Source of the DNA: Clostridium sp. CAG:508
GTDB lineage: Bacteria > Bacillota > Clostridia > TANB77 > CAG-508
NCBI GenBank assembly: GCA_000435755.1
Contig: FR889080.1
Span: forward strand, 14,995-78,994
Direction of reading: 5' to 3'
DNA length: 64,000 nt
The notes below the pieces were generated by a model, which worked only from the letters and a program-made list of their open reading frames with translations, did no database searches and had not been told where the DNA came from. Shown here one piece after another: positions 1-8,619 of this stretch (position 1 is its first letter; every line of letters starts with the position of its first letter). The translations under genes were made by a program, and so were the position numbers.

Positions 1-96
1 AATATATTTTTTAAGTTTCTATTTTTAATTTTAAATCCGCTCTTATAATAAACAATATAAATCTCTTCTTTACCATATTGGTAACAACTGTTAATT

Positions 97-125
97 ATTA
101 TACTATTTTTTCTCACTTTTGTCAA
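97..125 (-). promoter_or_regulatory. sigma-A promoter for a gene beyond the left edge
   Basis: On the minus strand TTGACA (120-125) is followed after exactly 17 bases by TATAAT (97-102). The -35 box overlaps the stop codon of the ROK gene, so it should start a separate leftward transcript whose gene lies outside the window. Just downstream, 70-84 is a small palindrome with arms TTACCA and TGGTAA that could be an operator. The whole promoter is almost the same sequence as the gdpP promoter at 43883-43911. Confidence 0.7.
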
Positions 126-1009
126 ATAGTTGCTCCAATGATGCCTGCATCATTGCCAAGAAGTGTTAATTCTATATCTGGAATTCTATCTTTATAAAAA
201 GATTTTCTTCCATTATAGTATTTTTCTAAAAATGGTTTGTATAATATTTCTTCAAAATATACAAAACCTCCACCTAAACATATTGCTTGTGGTGCAAATA
301 TGTCTATAATATTTGATAAGCCAATATTTAGGTTGTCAATATATTCCTCTAATATCTTTTTAATATTTTCTTCTTTAGCTCTCCATTTCAAAATTTCTAA
401 TAAGTCTTTTGAAGAAACTTCTTTTGACAAATTCATTTCATCTATTAATTTATCTTTTAATCTTTTAACAGAACAAAGTGTTTCGAAACATCCAGTTTTT
501 CCACAATTACATTTAATCCCATTTTTATCAATTACCATATGTCCTATTTCCATTCCTGGATTTTGTATTGGTTTTAATTCCTTACCATTCATAAATACAC
601 TTGCTCCAATACCAGTTCCTAAACATAAAAATACTGCATCTTGATATTCTTTTAATGCTCCATACGTTTTTTCAGCTAGTCCCGCACATTTAGCATCATT
701 CTTTAACAGTACAGGTATATCAAAATGTTCCATCAAAATAGATGAAATATCAAATTCTTTTATCTTTAGATTTATAAGATTTGTTAATACACCATCTCTT
801 GGCGTTCCTGGTGATCCTATTCCAATTTTTTCTATGTTATGGTTCTCTTTAATTTTTGATATAATTTCTATAATGTATGTAGATATTTCTGCTTTAGCTT
901 GATCTCCTACAGTTTTTATATCTTTTTCAAATTTTTCTATAATTTTCCCGTTTTCATTTACTATTCCTATAGCAACATGACTGCCACCCATATCAATTCC
1001 AATTTTCAT
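122..1009 (-). CDS. ROK family sugar kinase (glucokinase-like)
   Basis: This predicted cytosolic kinase of 295 aa phosphorylates glucose or an amino sugar with ATP. The N-terminus MKIGIDMGGSHVAIGIV is the first phosphate-binding segment of the ROK/ASKHA fold. CLGTGIGASVF (about residue 130) is the second glycine-rich segment. GHMVI followed by CNCGKTGCFE (about 156-176) is the ROK zinc-binding signature, with the Cys set intact. Length fits the family. The start follows AGGAG with good spacing. A terminator lies directly upstream (1031-1059), so the gene is separate from the pilus operon. Substrate cannot be read from sequence: glucose, N-acetylmannosamine and fructose kinases all share these motifs. 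Confidence 0.88.
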   Translation of the reverse strand: MKIGIDMGGSHVAIGIVNENGKIIEKFEKDIKTVGDQAKAEISTYIIEIISKIKENHNIEKIGIGSPGTPRDGVLTNLINLKIKEFDISSILMEHFDIPVLLKNDAKCAGLAEKTYGALKEYQDAVFLCLGTGIGASVFMNGKELKPIQNPGMEIGHMVIDKNGIKCNCGKTGCFETLCSVKRLKDKLIDEMNLSKEVSSKDLLEILKWRAKEENIKKILEEYIDNLNIGLSNIIDIFAPQAICLGGGFVYFEEILYKPFLEKYYNGRKSFYKDRIPDIELTLLGNDAGIIGATI

Positions 1010-1030
1010 TTTATTCTCCTTTACAATGCT

Positions 1031-1059
1031 AAAAAGCTCCGTTTATAACAGAGCTTTTT
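1031..1059 (-). terminator. intrinsic terminator of the pilus operon
   Basis: Inverted repeat AAAAAGCTC / GAGCTTTTT with an 11-base loop, nine bases after the pilC stop on the minus strand. The trailing A/T arm supplies the U-tract. It separates the pil operon from the downstream ROK gene. Confidence 0.8.
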
Positions 1060-1067
1060 ATATTTTA

Positions 1068-2417
1068 CTATATATCTAGACCATCTAACATGAATCCACC
1101 CATATATAAGTTGATACATGGTACAAGAAGGACCACAACAAGGAATATTATTAATGTACCAACAAATAAGTACGAAATCTCTGGTAATACTTTCATGATT
1201 TTACTTAGGCTATTTTGAATATCCACATCCATATAATCTAATAATTTTTCCATCATATCTGGAAGGTCAGTTTGCATACCTATTTTTAACATTTCTACTT
1301 CCATAGCTGAGCATAAACCTGATTTTTCAAATGGCTCAATCCATGAAGCTCCTATTAATATATTATTTATAGAAGTTTCTACTATTGAAAGTAAAACGTA
1401 GTTTTTTATAACTGATTTACTAACTTCTAGTGCCTCTTGAATTCTCATTCCATTTCTTAAATTCAATAGCATCGCTCTCATAAGTCTTGAAAAATCGATT
1501 CCAAATACTAATCTACCAAATACTGGAGCTTTATATTTAAAATAGTGCCAGTTGTATTTTCCCTTTGGCGTATTTATATATCCCATAATTAATAATAGAA
1601 TAACTCCTATAATTGCGACAGGAATATACCAAATTTTTCCAAAGTTATCAACCAGATTCATAAACCATAAAGTTGGACCAGGCAGTGTAGTTCCCTGACC
1701 TATTGATGCAAATACTTTCTGGATTTCCGGTAATATAAATATTGTTCCACCAATTAATAATAGAAATATACCTATAAATTGTAGTAAATTAGGTATTAAT
1801 ATTTTCTTTATTCTTTTGCTTCTCGTAGTTGTATCTTCCAAGTATTCAACTGCTTGTTGTAGAGAATTTGTAAGCGAACCAGAAAGTTCTCCTACTTTTA
1901 TCATGTTAATATATACATATGGAAAAATATTAGAATAGTATTCCATTGTTGTATACATATATTCTCCGCCTTCTACACCTGCTAATATATCCTCTAATAC
2001 TCCTTTAAAAGATAAGTTTTCTGTACTATTTATTATAGTGCTTAGAGCATGAATATTATTGAAGTCTGCCTTTTTTAATAAGTAAAAATTCTGTGTAAAT
2101 ATAATAACATCTTTTATAGTTATTTTCTGTCCAGCAGCTAGGATTAAGTTTATTTTCTCCCTAGCACTTGGTCTATAATCTTCTCTACCTTGAAGTACGC
2201 TTGCCGAATTAGCAGTTTTCATTATACCATCAATATCAATAATGTTCTTTTTTGGAACTTTGCTTTTCTTACTTCTATAGCTAACTTGTATAACTTCTAT
2301 AGGCATCAAATCATTTGATTTTAATTTTTTTACTAGAGTATTTTTACTAGATTCTTCAACCTTATTTCGTACAATTTGCCCTCTTCTAGTTACAGCTCTA
2401 TATATATATTCAGGCAT
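1068..2417 (-). CDS. pilC: type IV pilus inner-membrane platform protein PilC
   Basis: PilC/GspF-family polytopic membrane protein (449 aa) on which the assembly ATPase PilB and retraction ATPase PilT act. The N-terminus MPEYIYRAVTRRGQIV is the usual PilC start (Y-x-Y-x-A-x-x-x-G). Two T2SF domains follow: the first at about 95-230 with KVGELSGSL, the second at about 300-440 with KIGMQTDLPDMMEKL. Long hydrophobic stretches sit near residues 208-230, 262-282 and 415-440. An extra charged linker (about 45-90) precedes the first T2SF domain. It is last in the operon, 17 bases after pilT, with an AGGAGG site before the start. Family assignment is firm; the machine could in principle serve type II-like secretion, but the pilins and PilT favour pili. 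Confidence 0.9.
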   Translation of the reverse strand: MPEYIYRAVTRRGQIVRNKVEESSKNTLVKKLKSNDLMPIEVIQVSYRSKKSKVPKKNIIDIDGIMKTANSASVLQGREDYRPSAREKINLILAAGQKITIKDVIIFTQNFYLLKKADFNNIHALSTIINSTENLSFKGVLEDILAGVEGGEYMYTTMEYYSNIFPYVYINMIKVGELSGSLTNSLQQAVEYLEDTTTRSKRIKKILIPNLLQFIGIFLLLIGGTIFILPEIQKVFASIGQGTTLPGPTLWFMNLVDNFGKIWYIPVAIIGVILLLIMGYINTPKGKYNWHYFKYKAPVFGRLVFGIDFSRLMRAMLLNLRNGMRIQEALEVSKSVIKNYVLLSIVETSINNILIGASWIEPFEKSGLCSAMEVEMLKIGMQTDLPDMMEKLLDYMDVDIQNSLSKIMKVLPEISYLFVGTLIIFLVVVLLVPCINLYMGGFMLDGLDI

Positions 2418-2434
2418 GAGTTTACCTCCTTTTC

Positions 2435-3562
2435 CTAGCTTTCCATATTAAGTCTTTTATTTTCATTTTCCTTTTTTATTTTTAATTGCATAATTGTTCT
2501 ATTTAAAATTTCAATATTCTTCTCTTCAATTTGAGCTTTTGCTTGATCTAATGAAATTCTATCATCAACAAACAATTGAGCAAGTGAATTTATTAATCCT
2601 ATACTTCCTTTATCTGATCCACTTTGAATAGCATCTTCTATCTCTGAAACTCCAAGTTTTTCTTTTCTTATTACACCAGCAATTGTATTATCTACTACCA
2701 TTACTTCTGGAACCAACACAAGTGAGTCATCTCTTCCTTTTAATAGTCTTTGTGAAACAACCAATTTTAATAATGATGCTATTAAGTATTTTATAGTTTG
2801 TTGATCTCTAATATCATAAAAGTTTATCATTCTGTCTATAGTTTCTGCACAAGACTTTGTATGTAATGTTCCTATTACTAAATGTCCTGCCTCTGCTGTT
2901 TCAATAGCTGCATCCATGGTTTCTCTATCACGAATCTCACCGATTATTAGAATGTCACAATCTTCTCTTAAGCAGTTTTTTACACCTGAGCTATAGTCTG
3001 GACAATCTCTTCCTATTCCTACTTCTTTTTGTACAATTATAGATTTTTTACATTTGTGCTTATACTCAACTGGGCTTTCAAGTGATAATATTTTTTTATT
3101 TTCATTTTCATTTACTTCATTTATTAACGCATTCAAAGTTGTAGTTTTACCAGAGTTTGTCTTTCCTGTTACTAATATTAGTCCTTGTGGTTGACTCATC
3201 ATTCTTCTAACTATATCTGGCACTCCCAATTCCTCATATTTTGGTAGTTTACTTTTTATTAATCTCAATACTACTACTGGTAAATCATCTGATACAGAAA
3301 TATTTACCCTTATTCTAGTTCCTTCAAATTCATAAGAAGAATCTAGTTTCTTTTCTTCTTTGAATACTTCATCTTTTTCTATGTTTCCTCTTACAAAGTA
3401 ATCATATATTTCAAACATATCTTCTTCTGTTAATGCATCAAAGCCATCTATATCTATCAAATCTCTTCTCACTCTTAAACAAGGTTTTATTCCCCCAATT
3501 AAGTGTATATCTGAAGCATCTTTCTCTATTGCTATTCTTAAAATCTTATCTATATCAACCAT
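2435..3562 (-). CDS. pilT: twitching/retraction ATPase PilT
   Basis: Hexameric cytosolic ATPase (375 aa) that powers pilus disassembly at the PilC platform. The N-terminal PAS-like part carries KDASDIHLIGG. Walker A is GKTNSGKT (133-140), where most PilT proteins have GPTGSGKS. The Asp box, Walker B ILIIGEIRD and His box GHLVIGTLHT follow. The C-terminal stretch IRKEKLGVSEIEDAIQSG corresponds to the PilT AIRNLIRE motif region. No zinc-binding Cys cluster is present, as expected for PilT rather than PilB. It lies between pilB and pilC with short gaps. Its presence argues that the pili are retractile. Confidence 0.9.
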   Translation of the reverse strand: MVDIDKILRIAIEKDASDIHLIGGIKPCLRVRRDLIDIDGFDALTEEDMFEIYDYFVRGNIEKDEVFKEEKKLDSSYEFEGTRIRVNISVSDDLPVVVLRLIKSKLPKYEELGVPDIVRRMMSQPQGLILVTGKTNSGKTTTLNALINEVNENENKKILSLESPVEYKHKCKKSIIVQKEVGIGRDCPDYSSGVKNCLREDCDILIIGEIRDRETMDAAIETAEAGHLVIGTLHTKSCAETIDRMINFYDIRDQQTIKYLIASLLKLVVSQRLLKGRDDSLVLVPEVMVVDNTIAGVIRKEKLGVSEIEDAIQSGSDKGSIGLINSLAQLFVDDRISLDQAKAQIEEKNIEILNRTIMQLKIKKENENKRLNMES

Positions 3563-3580
3563 GATTTCCTCCTAAGTTAC

Positions 3581-5203
3581 TTAATAAATTATAAGCTTAT
3601 TATTTATTTCATCTAATGTTGTCATTCCGTCTACAACTTTTTTAAGTCCGTCTATTAAAAGTGGTTTGTAACCTGACTCCAAAGCTTTTTTTCTAATTTC
3701 CATACTAGAAGCATCACGTGAAATCAATTCTTTAATTTCATCATCTATAGTTAATACTTCAAATATTCCTATTCTATCAAGATATCCACTTTGGTTACAT
3801 TTTTTACATCCTACAATTTCATACGTCTTTTTATTTGTAAAGTCAAAATTTACGTTGTATTTTTCCCCTATTTTATTTATAATTTCTTTCTCTTGCTCTG
3901 TAAAATCTCTTTTTTTAGCACAATGAGGGCAAACTTTTCTTACTAATCTTTGTGAAACAGAAGTTGCTAAAATACTTGCAATATCATAGTTTGACATACC
4001 CATTTTTCTAAGTCTGGTAATAACCTCTATACTGTCAATTGTATGTATTGTTGATAGTACATAGTGTCCTGTTTGTCCAGCTTGCATTGCAATTTCGGCT
4101 GTTTCCCTATCACGAATTTCTCCTACTAGGATAATATCTGGATCTTGTCTTAATACTGTTCTCAATGAATCTGAAAAAGTAGTTTTAGAATCCATTTCTA
4201 TTTGATTTAATCCATCAATTCTTATTTCAACAGGGTCTTCAATTGTAGTAATGTTTATTTGTGGTCTATTTAGATAATCAATTATACTATATAATGTAGT
4301 AGTTTTACCTTCACCAGTTGGTGCTGCTACTATTGTAATACAGTTCTTTTTATTGAAACACTTTCTAACTAGTTGTTCATCATTTGGAAATCCTAATTCA
4401 AATATTTGACGAATATTTCCATTTTTCTTTAATAATCTTAATACGAATTTCTCTCCATATACATTTTTTTGTGAAGAAACACGAATATTATAATCAGGAT
4501 AAGCAAGTATTCTACCATCTTGTGATTCTTGTTTTTCTTGATGCATGTTAGAAATTGCCTTTAATCTACCTATTATTTGGGTTTGTTTTTCTTTTTCAAT
4601 CTCAACAGCTGTAACAAGTTGTCCATCTATTCTATACCTAACTCTTAATAGATTTTCAAGTGGTTCAATATGTATATCACTCGCTCTTTTTTCCATAGCT
4701 GTTTTTATAATACTATCAACCAAACCTGAGATGTCTGCATTTGTATTAATATTGTCAGATACCCCTCCTTCTAAAGACTCGATTATTTTTTCAATATTTG
4801 TTTCAAAAGTTATATATTTTTCCATTACTAGTCCTTTATTTAATAATAAAAGCCTAATAACCTCTATAGATTTTTTATTAGAAGTATCTGCAAAACATAC
4901 TTTTATTTTACCAGAAGCAATTTCAAATGGAATAGCTTTATTTTGTTTCATTATATCTAGTGATATGTATTCCAAAGCATCTATCCTAACATCTTTTTCT
5001 TGTAAATATATTGCTTTTTCATCTAAAATTTCTCCCATAGCGTTGATTAAAATATCAGAATCACATAGCTTTAATATATCCAATATATCACCAATTTTTT
5101 TGTTTGGATGTGTTTTTTGATAGTCTAAAGCTTTTTCTATGTCTGCTTCTCTTACAACACCTTTTTTTACTAATTCAATTCCTATTGGTTGTCTTTTTTC
5201 CAT
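3581..5203 (-). CDS. pilB: type IV pilus assembly ATPase PilB
   Basis: Extension ATPase (540 aa) of the GspE/PilB family. An N-terminal MshEN-like domain (about 1-145) is followed by the PilB core: RASDIHIEP, arginine finger region, Walker A APTGEGKT (about 294-301, Glu replacing the usual Ser), Asp box DPVEI, Walker B IILVGEIRD and His box GHYVLSTIHT. The tetracysteine zinc site CPHC (about 425) and CKKC (about 466) is complete, which marks it as PilB and not PilT. AAAGGAG lies before the start. MshEN domains in related ATPases can bind c-di-GMP, and an HD-GYP protein is encoded at 33.8 kb; any link is inference. Confidence 0.92.
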   Translation of the reverse strand: MEKRQPIGIELVKKGVVREADIEKALDYQKTHPNKKIGDILDILKLCDSDILINAMGEILDEKAIYLQEKDVRIDALEYISLDIMKQNKAIPFEIASGKIKVCFADTSNKKSIEVIRLLLLNKGLVMEKYITFETNIEKIIESLEGGVSDNINTNADISGLVDSIIKTAMEKRASDIHIEPLENLLRVRYRIDGQLVTAVEIEKEKQTQIIGRLKAISNMHQEKQESQDGRILAYPDYNIRVSSQKNVYGEKFVLRLLKKNGNIRQIFELGFPNDEQLVRKCFNKKNCITIVAAPTGEGKTTTLYSIIDYLNRPQINITTIEDPVEIRIDGLNQIEMDSKTTFSDSLRTVLRQDPDIILVGEIRDRETAEIAMQAGQTGHYVLSTIHTIDSIEVITRLRKMGMSNYDIASILATSVSQRLVRKVCPHCAKKRDFTEQEKEIINKIGEKYNVNFDFTNKKTYEIVGCKKCNQSGYLDRIGIFEVLTIDDEIKELISRDASSMEIRKKALESGYKPLLIDGLKKVVDGMTTLDEINNKLIIY

Positions 5204-5293
5204 TTGTAGTTCTCCTTTCTCTTTTTCCTTAGTCTATATTTATTATACTATAAAATTCGATAAATAAATATAATTTTTTTAATTTACAATAAT

Positions 5294-5728
5294 TTACCAG
5301 TATCTTAAAACATACTCAATTTGTTTTACATATGACTTCTCATCTTCGCCAACATCTAAATTAACTGTTATTATATTTTTAGTTGTCCAGTCAACTTGAT
5401 AAGTTTCTTGTGAGAACACAGCACTTTTAATATTAGTTGCAATTTCTTTGTCATTACGATATATACTTCCGTTTTCATATTTATATTTAGTTCCATCTTC
5501 AAATATTATGCTATTCGTTGTAACATCTGCTGTTGTGTTGCTTTTCACATCTTGAACAAAAAACATATTAAATTTGTTATATTCAACTACATAATTACTA
5601 TCAGTTTTTATCAATTTCATATTAGTATAAAAATATGAACTCAAAAGTCCCATAGTACTTATTACCACTGTGGCTACAGCAATATATATGACCAGTGCCG
5701 TTAAGGTAACGCCTTTTTCTGACCTCAT
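5294..5728 (-). CDS. type IV pilin-like protein (minor pilin)
   Basis: Predicted class III prepilin of about 144 aa. It begins MRSEKG followed by VTLTALVIYIAVATVVIST, a short basic leader ending in Gly and then a single hydrophobic helix, which is the prepilin peptidase substrate signature. Position +5 of the mature protein is Ala, not the usual Glu. The rest is a Lys/Asp/Thr-rich globular domain with predicted strands and no cysteines. A TTG six bases upstream (5734) is an alternative start; I chose ATG because it gives the usual very short leader. It lies in the pil operon between another pilin-like gene and pilB, so a minor or priming pilin is likely. Confidence 0.75.
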   Translation of the reverse strand: MRSEKGVTLTALVIYIAVATVVISTMGLLSSYFYTNMKLIKTDSNYVVEYNKFNMFFVQDVKSNTTADVTTNSIIFEDGTKYKYENGSIYRNDKEIATNIKSAVFSQETYQVDWTTKNIITVNLDVGEDEKSYVKQIEYVLRYW

Positions 5729-5743
5729 AATCAATCAATCTCC

Positions 5744-6160
5744 TTATAATTCTTTTATTTTTAGTCTTTGAATACGTATATTTCTTGAATCATTTGCAAA
5801 ATTATATGCTAAATTTATATCAACTTCTTTTACACAAGATAGAGTTTCTCCATCCGGTTTATAGTCTGAAACATCTATTGTAACAGTGAAATTGGCTGGT
5901 ACATTAAACATGCTAGCTAATGAATCACCCATTCCACTCTCTACATCGTCAAAGCTAATTTTGTCTATATATTCTGCTATTTGAATAGCATATAAAGTTC
6001 CTACCTCATCAACTTGACTATCAGATTGAACTCTGAATGTTGCTACAATTGCAGTTCCTATTATTCCAGCAAATAATGTAAAAATTGCTATTGCAATTAT
6101 TAAATCTTGCATTGTAAAACCATTATTAGATTTTAACTTTAAAAATCGTTGTTTTTCCAT
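5744..6160 (-). CDS. type IV pilin-like protein (minor pilin)
   Basis: Predicted prepilin of 138 aa. The leader MEKQRFLKLKSNNG precedes FTMQDLIIAIAIFTLFAGII, a canonical cleavage context (G then F) with Asp at mature position +5 in place of Glu. The C-terminal part holds an alternating pattern typical of a small beta-sheet head. It follows the prepilin peptidase by 13 bases and precedes the other minor pilin by 9, so it is translated in the pil operon. It looks more like PilV/PilW/GspI-type minor pilins than the major subunit, but its exact class is not resolvable here. Confidence 0.75.
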   Translation of the reverse strand: MEKQRFLKLKSNNGFTMQDLIIAIAIFTLFAGIIGTAIVATFRVQSDSQVDEVGTLYAIQIAEYIDKISFDDVESGMGDSLASMFNVPANFTVTIDVSDYKPDGETLSCVKEVDINLAYNFANDSRNIRIQRLKIKEL

Positions 6161-6173
6161 ACTTCCCTCTAAA

Positions 6174-6974
6174 TTATAAAATAAAAAAATTAGTTACTAT
6201 TAAGCATACAATATTAGTCAGACACAAATAAAATCCTATAGGTATTTGAGTTATATTTTCATTCTTTCTTACATTCTTCTTTTTGCTCAATTTAGCCAGT
6301 AAAGTTTGAAATGCAATACAAAGTAATGTGAAAATAATAGTCAATATTGTAATTGTTTCATATGTATAACCTAACATTAACACACAAAGTAATAAGTTCT
6401 CTATAACGTAGCTGTTTTTTGCTTTTTTTCTTAAAATAAATATATCAATTAACATTAGTATACATATAATGCTCAAATATATAACATATCTATATATATT
6501 AAAATTATTTTCTACTATATATAGATAAATTATATATATAGTTTGTATAATAAATCCAAATAAAAGTACAGATTTTTGAATATAAGTTCTATCTTTATCA
6601 ATACCAGCAATAATAAATAAGCTTGCAAGGTATAATATACCAAATATAAAGTAAATCCATGTATTCATATCTGTATGTAATATATCTAAATTTAAAGATA
6701 AAGCAAATAAAACAAAAACTACTCCAGACATTATTTCTAGTAAGAAATATCTTGGACGTATTTTTTGTTTACAATATCTACATTTCCCTCCTAAAAATAA
6801 ATAACTTAATATAGGAATTAAATCTAAAAATTCTAGTCTATGATTGCAGTTTGGACAAAAAGATCTCTCATGAGTTATATCTTTTCCAAGTGGTATACGA
6901 TAAACTGCTAATGTAAAAAAGCTTCCAAATAAAGCTCCTATGCAAAATATTAAAATGTATAATATTATATTCAT
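6174..6974 (-). CDS. pilD: prepilin peptidase (A24 family), divergent catalytic site
   Basis: Membrane aspartyl peptidase of 266 aa, expected to cleave and N-methylate the prepilins encoded around it. The N-terminal domain is typical: GSFFTLAVYRIP, then CPNC (40-43) and CRYC (65-68) in the cytosolic loop with the usual zinc-binding spacing. The first catalytic Asp is plausibly D126 in IAGIDKDRTYI. The second site, normally GxGD before LL-x-x-LG, is not recognisable: the corresponding stretch (about residues 185-202) reads KNSYVIENLLLCVLMLG, with no GGD. Several TM helices follow. Either a divergent active site or a catalytically altered enzyme. The gene sits between the major pilin and minor pilin genes. 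Confidence 0.82.
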   Translation of the reverse strand: MNIILYILIFCIGALFGSFFTLAVYRIPLGKDITHERSFCPNCNHRLEFLDLIPILSYLFLGGKCRYCKQKIRPRYFLLEIMSGVVFVLFALSLNLDILHTDMNTWIYFIFGILYLASLFIIAGIDKDRTYIQKSVLLFGFIIQTIYIIYLYIVENNFNIYRYVIYLSIICILMLIDIFILRKKAKNSYVIENLLLCVLMLGYTYETITILTIIFTLLCIAFQTLLAKLSKKKNVRKNENITQIPIGFYLCLTNIVCLIVTNFFIL

Positions 6975-7014
6975 ATTTTCTCCGTTAACTTTAAAGTGTT
7001 TTTATATAAATCAA

Positions 7015-7037
7015 GGCATATACTTTATGCATATGCC
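7015..7037 (-). promoter_or_regulatory. stem-loop behind the major pilin gene
   Basis: GGCATAT / ATATGCC inverted repeat 28 bases after the major pilin stop on the minus strand. There is no strong U-tract. It probably acts as a 3' mRNA stabiliser or partial terminator, letting the pilin exceed the downstream assembly genes in expression. That role is inference. Confidence 0.4.
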
Positions 7038-7064
7038 CTAATCATAATTGATTTTTCTATCAAA

Positions 7065-7472
7065 TTATTTTTTTACAGCTGTAATTTCAGTAACTACACC
7101 ATTTGCAATTGTAACAGTGTGTGTATAACTACTTGTTGCAACTGTTACTGTTCCTGCTATAACTCCACCAGTAATTGTTGGTGCTGTTGTAGCTGTTACT
7201 GACCATCCTGATGGTACATATTTTGAAATCAAATCTTTAGCTTCTGTTTTAGTTGTTTTGCTTGCATCATAATATTCCATCATGCATTCTGCTTGTGCAC
7301 TGCTAACAGCGTCTCTAATAGTTGCTTGCTCAGATACCATTCCTGCTTCTTGAGCTTTTGTAAATATTCCATTATTTGATAAAGCATAAGTAATTGTTAC
7401 CCCTGCTAAAATTAATAATACAACTATTGTAACAACTAAAGCAACTAATGTAATACCTCTTTCGTTTCTCAT
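7065..7472 (-). CDS. pilA: major type IV pilin
   Basis: Prepilin of 135 aa. A five-residue leader MRNERG is followed by ITLVALVVTIVVLLILAGVT, the clostridial major-pilin helix. Mature position +5 is Ala instead of Glu, as in many Gram-positive pilins of this type. The remaining domain is small, Thr/Ala/Val-rich and ends in repeated strand-like segments (VTVATSSYTHTVTIANGVVTEI). A strong AAAGGAG site precedes the start. It is the best-expressed-looking pilin by position (after the alignment complex genes and followed by a stem-loop). I call it the major subunit from length, composition and context. Confidence 0.82.
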   Translation of the reverse strand: MRNERGITLVALVVTIVVLLILAGVTITYALSNNGIFTKAQEAGMVSEQATIRDAVSSAQAECMMEYYDASKTTKTEAKDLISKYVPSGWSVTATTAPTITGGVIAGTVTVATSSYTHTVTIANGVVTEITAVKK

Positions 7473-7536
7473 TGTATATTACTCCTTTCTCTTTAGATTT
7501 TTTGTATATATTTATTTAAATAAATATAACCTATAA

Positions 7537-7932
7537 TTATTTTGTACCCGTATCATTGTAGAAAGTTCCTGTTGATTTTGGGTCTACATTTGTATTTGTG
7601 TCAATAACTTCATTGTTGCTTGTATTTTCTTCATTTTCTACAGTATTACTTGCCGCAAAAGGGTTTGCCTTACCTGTAGTATATGAATTAGTTTGTCTAT
7701 ATAATTTTAAGTCCGAACCGTCAATTTCATATGAAATTTCTTGTTTTTCTTCTTCAGAAGTTTTTTGATCTATTTCGGTTCTTACATTTTCTGGAGTGCT
7801 ATATTCTGCCAATTTATTAGGTATGGTTTTATTTGTAGGAATATAGTTATAAAACATAACTCCTAAAATTAATACAATAGCCACACATAGCAATAGCATT
7901 ATAAAAATTTCTTTAAAAACTGATTTTAACAT
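7537..7932 (-). CDS. single-pass membrane protein of the pilus operon (PilP-like position)
   Basis: 131-aa protein with one N-terminal transmembrane helix (about residues 8-29, FIMLLLCVAIVLILGVMF) and an extracellular, Glu/Asn/Thr-rich tail without cysteines. It sits exactly where PilP is found (after PilM, N and O), and GKANPFAAS (about 88-96) faintly recalls the G-x-x-DPF motif of PilP/GspC proteins. There is no lipobox, and Gram-positive systems lack the outer-membrane secretin that PilP normally contacts. I therefore treat it as an accessory alignment-complex protein of unproven identity. Confidence 0.5.
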   Translation of the reverse strand: MLKSVFKEIFIMLLLCVAIVLILGVMFYNYIPTNKTIPNKLAEYSTPENVRTEIDQKTSEEEKQEISYEIDGSDLKLYRQTNSYTTGKANPFAASNTVENEENTSNNEVIDTNTNVDPKSTGTFYNDTGTK

Positions 7933-7953
7933 TCTTATCTCCTTTGTCTAGTC

Positions 7954-8619
7954 TTATGGTTGTGTTGTCTCAGTTGTTGAATTTGTATTTTGTGTATTTG
8001 TGTCTGGCGTATTTGTTGGTGCACTTTCTGTTATTATAGTACTTTGAACTGCAGTATTTACGCCTTCTGTTTTTATATTAATGTTTCTTGTTTCAAACGT
8101 AGCTTGCAAGTTGTTTCCACCTGGTATTAGTTTGAAGTTTTCGATTCTAAATCCTAGTTTACTATCATTTTCAATAGCTGAAACAAAACTTAAAATTGGA
8201 ATATAATCTCCTGAAACAGTAAACTTAATACTATTATTTGTAGGTGTATAACTTAAGTATACGCCTTCTGCTGTTGCATGTCTTCCTAATCTAGTCCATA
8301 AAAATTCTACTGTGTAAGTTTCTACTGTAGTAGCCTTATTTATTTCTGACTTTGTACTTACATCTGCTAAGTCTTGATATTCCTCTTTGGCTGCTAACAA
8401 ACTAGAAACAGTACTATCTAAAGTTTCCAATTCAGTTGGATAATTGCTTCTGATTAATTTTTCTGTTTCTGAAATTTCTGCTGTTAATTTGTCATTGCCT
8501 TCAATGATTTGTTTTACACTTAAAATTTTAAAATTGCCAATTGTTAAACCTTTAGTAATTACTAAAACTGCCATGACAATTAACAATATTGTTAAAATAC
8601 CTATTAGAATTTTTCTCAT
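7954..8619 (-). CDS. pilO: PilO-like pilus assembly protein
   Basis: 221-aa bitopic protein: a short cytosolic N-terminus, one TM helix (about 4-27), a coiled-coil-prone segment (about 35-75, KLTAEISETEKLIRS onward) and a small alpha/beta domain with VEFLWTRLGRHATAEG and SGDYIPILSFVSAIEND, which resembles the ferredoxin-like fold of PilO. The tail is Thr/Asn-rich and low complexity. Its ATG overlaps the stop of the PilM-PilN gene in an ATGA arrangement, so translation is coupled. It probably pairs with the PilN part of the upstream fusion to link platform and pilus. Confidence 0.72.
   Translation of the reverse strand: MRKILIGILTILLIVMAVLVITKGLTIGNFKILSVKQIIEGNDKLTAEISETEKLIRSNYPTELETLDSTVSSLLAAKEEYQDLADVSTKSEINKATTVETYTVEFLWTRLGRHATAEGVYLSYTPTNNSIKFTVSGDYIPILSFVSAIENDSKLGFRIENFKLIPGGNNLQATFETRNINIKTEGVNTAVQSTIITESAPTNTPDTNTQNTNSTTETTQP

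Noticed and set aside
6174..6974. Prepilin peptidase as a pseudogene
   Set aside because: Frame, SD, cysteine motifs and TM pattern are intact; only the second catalytic motif is unusual.
6996..7202. Cys/Ser/Tyr-rich plus-strand open frame
   Set aside because: It lies antisense to the 3' part of the major pilin gene and the gap behind it; the composition is a mirror of Val/Thr/Ala codons, with no SD.
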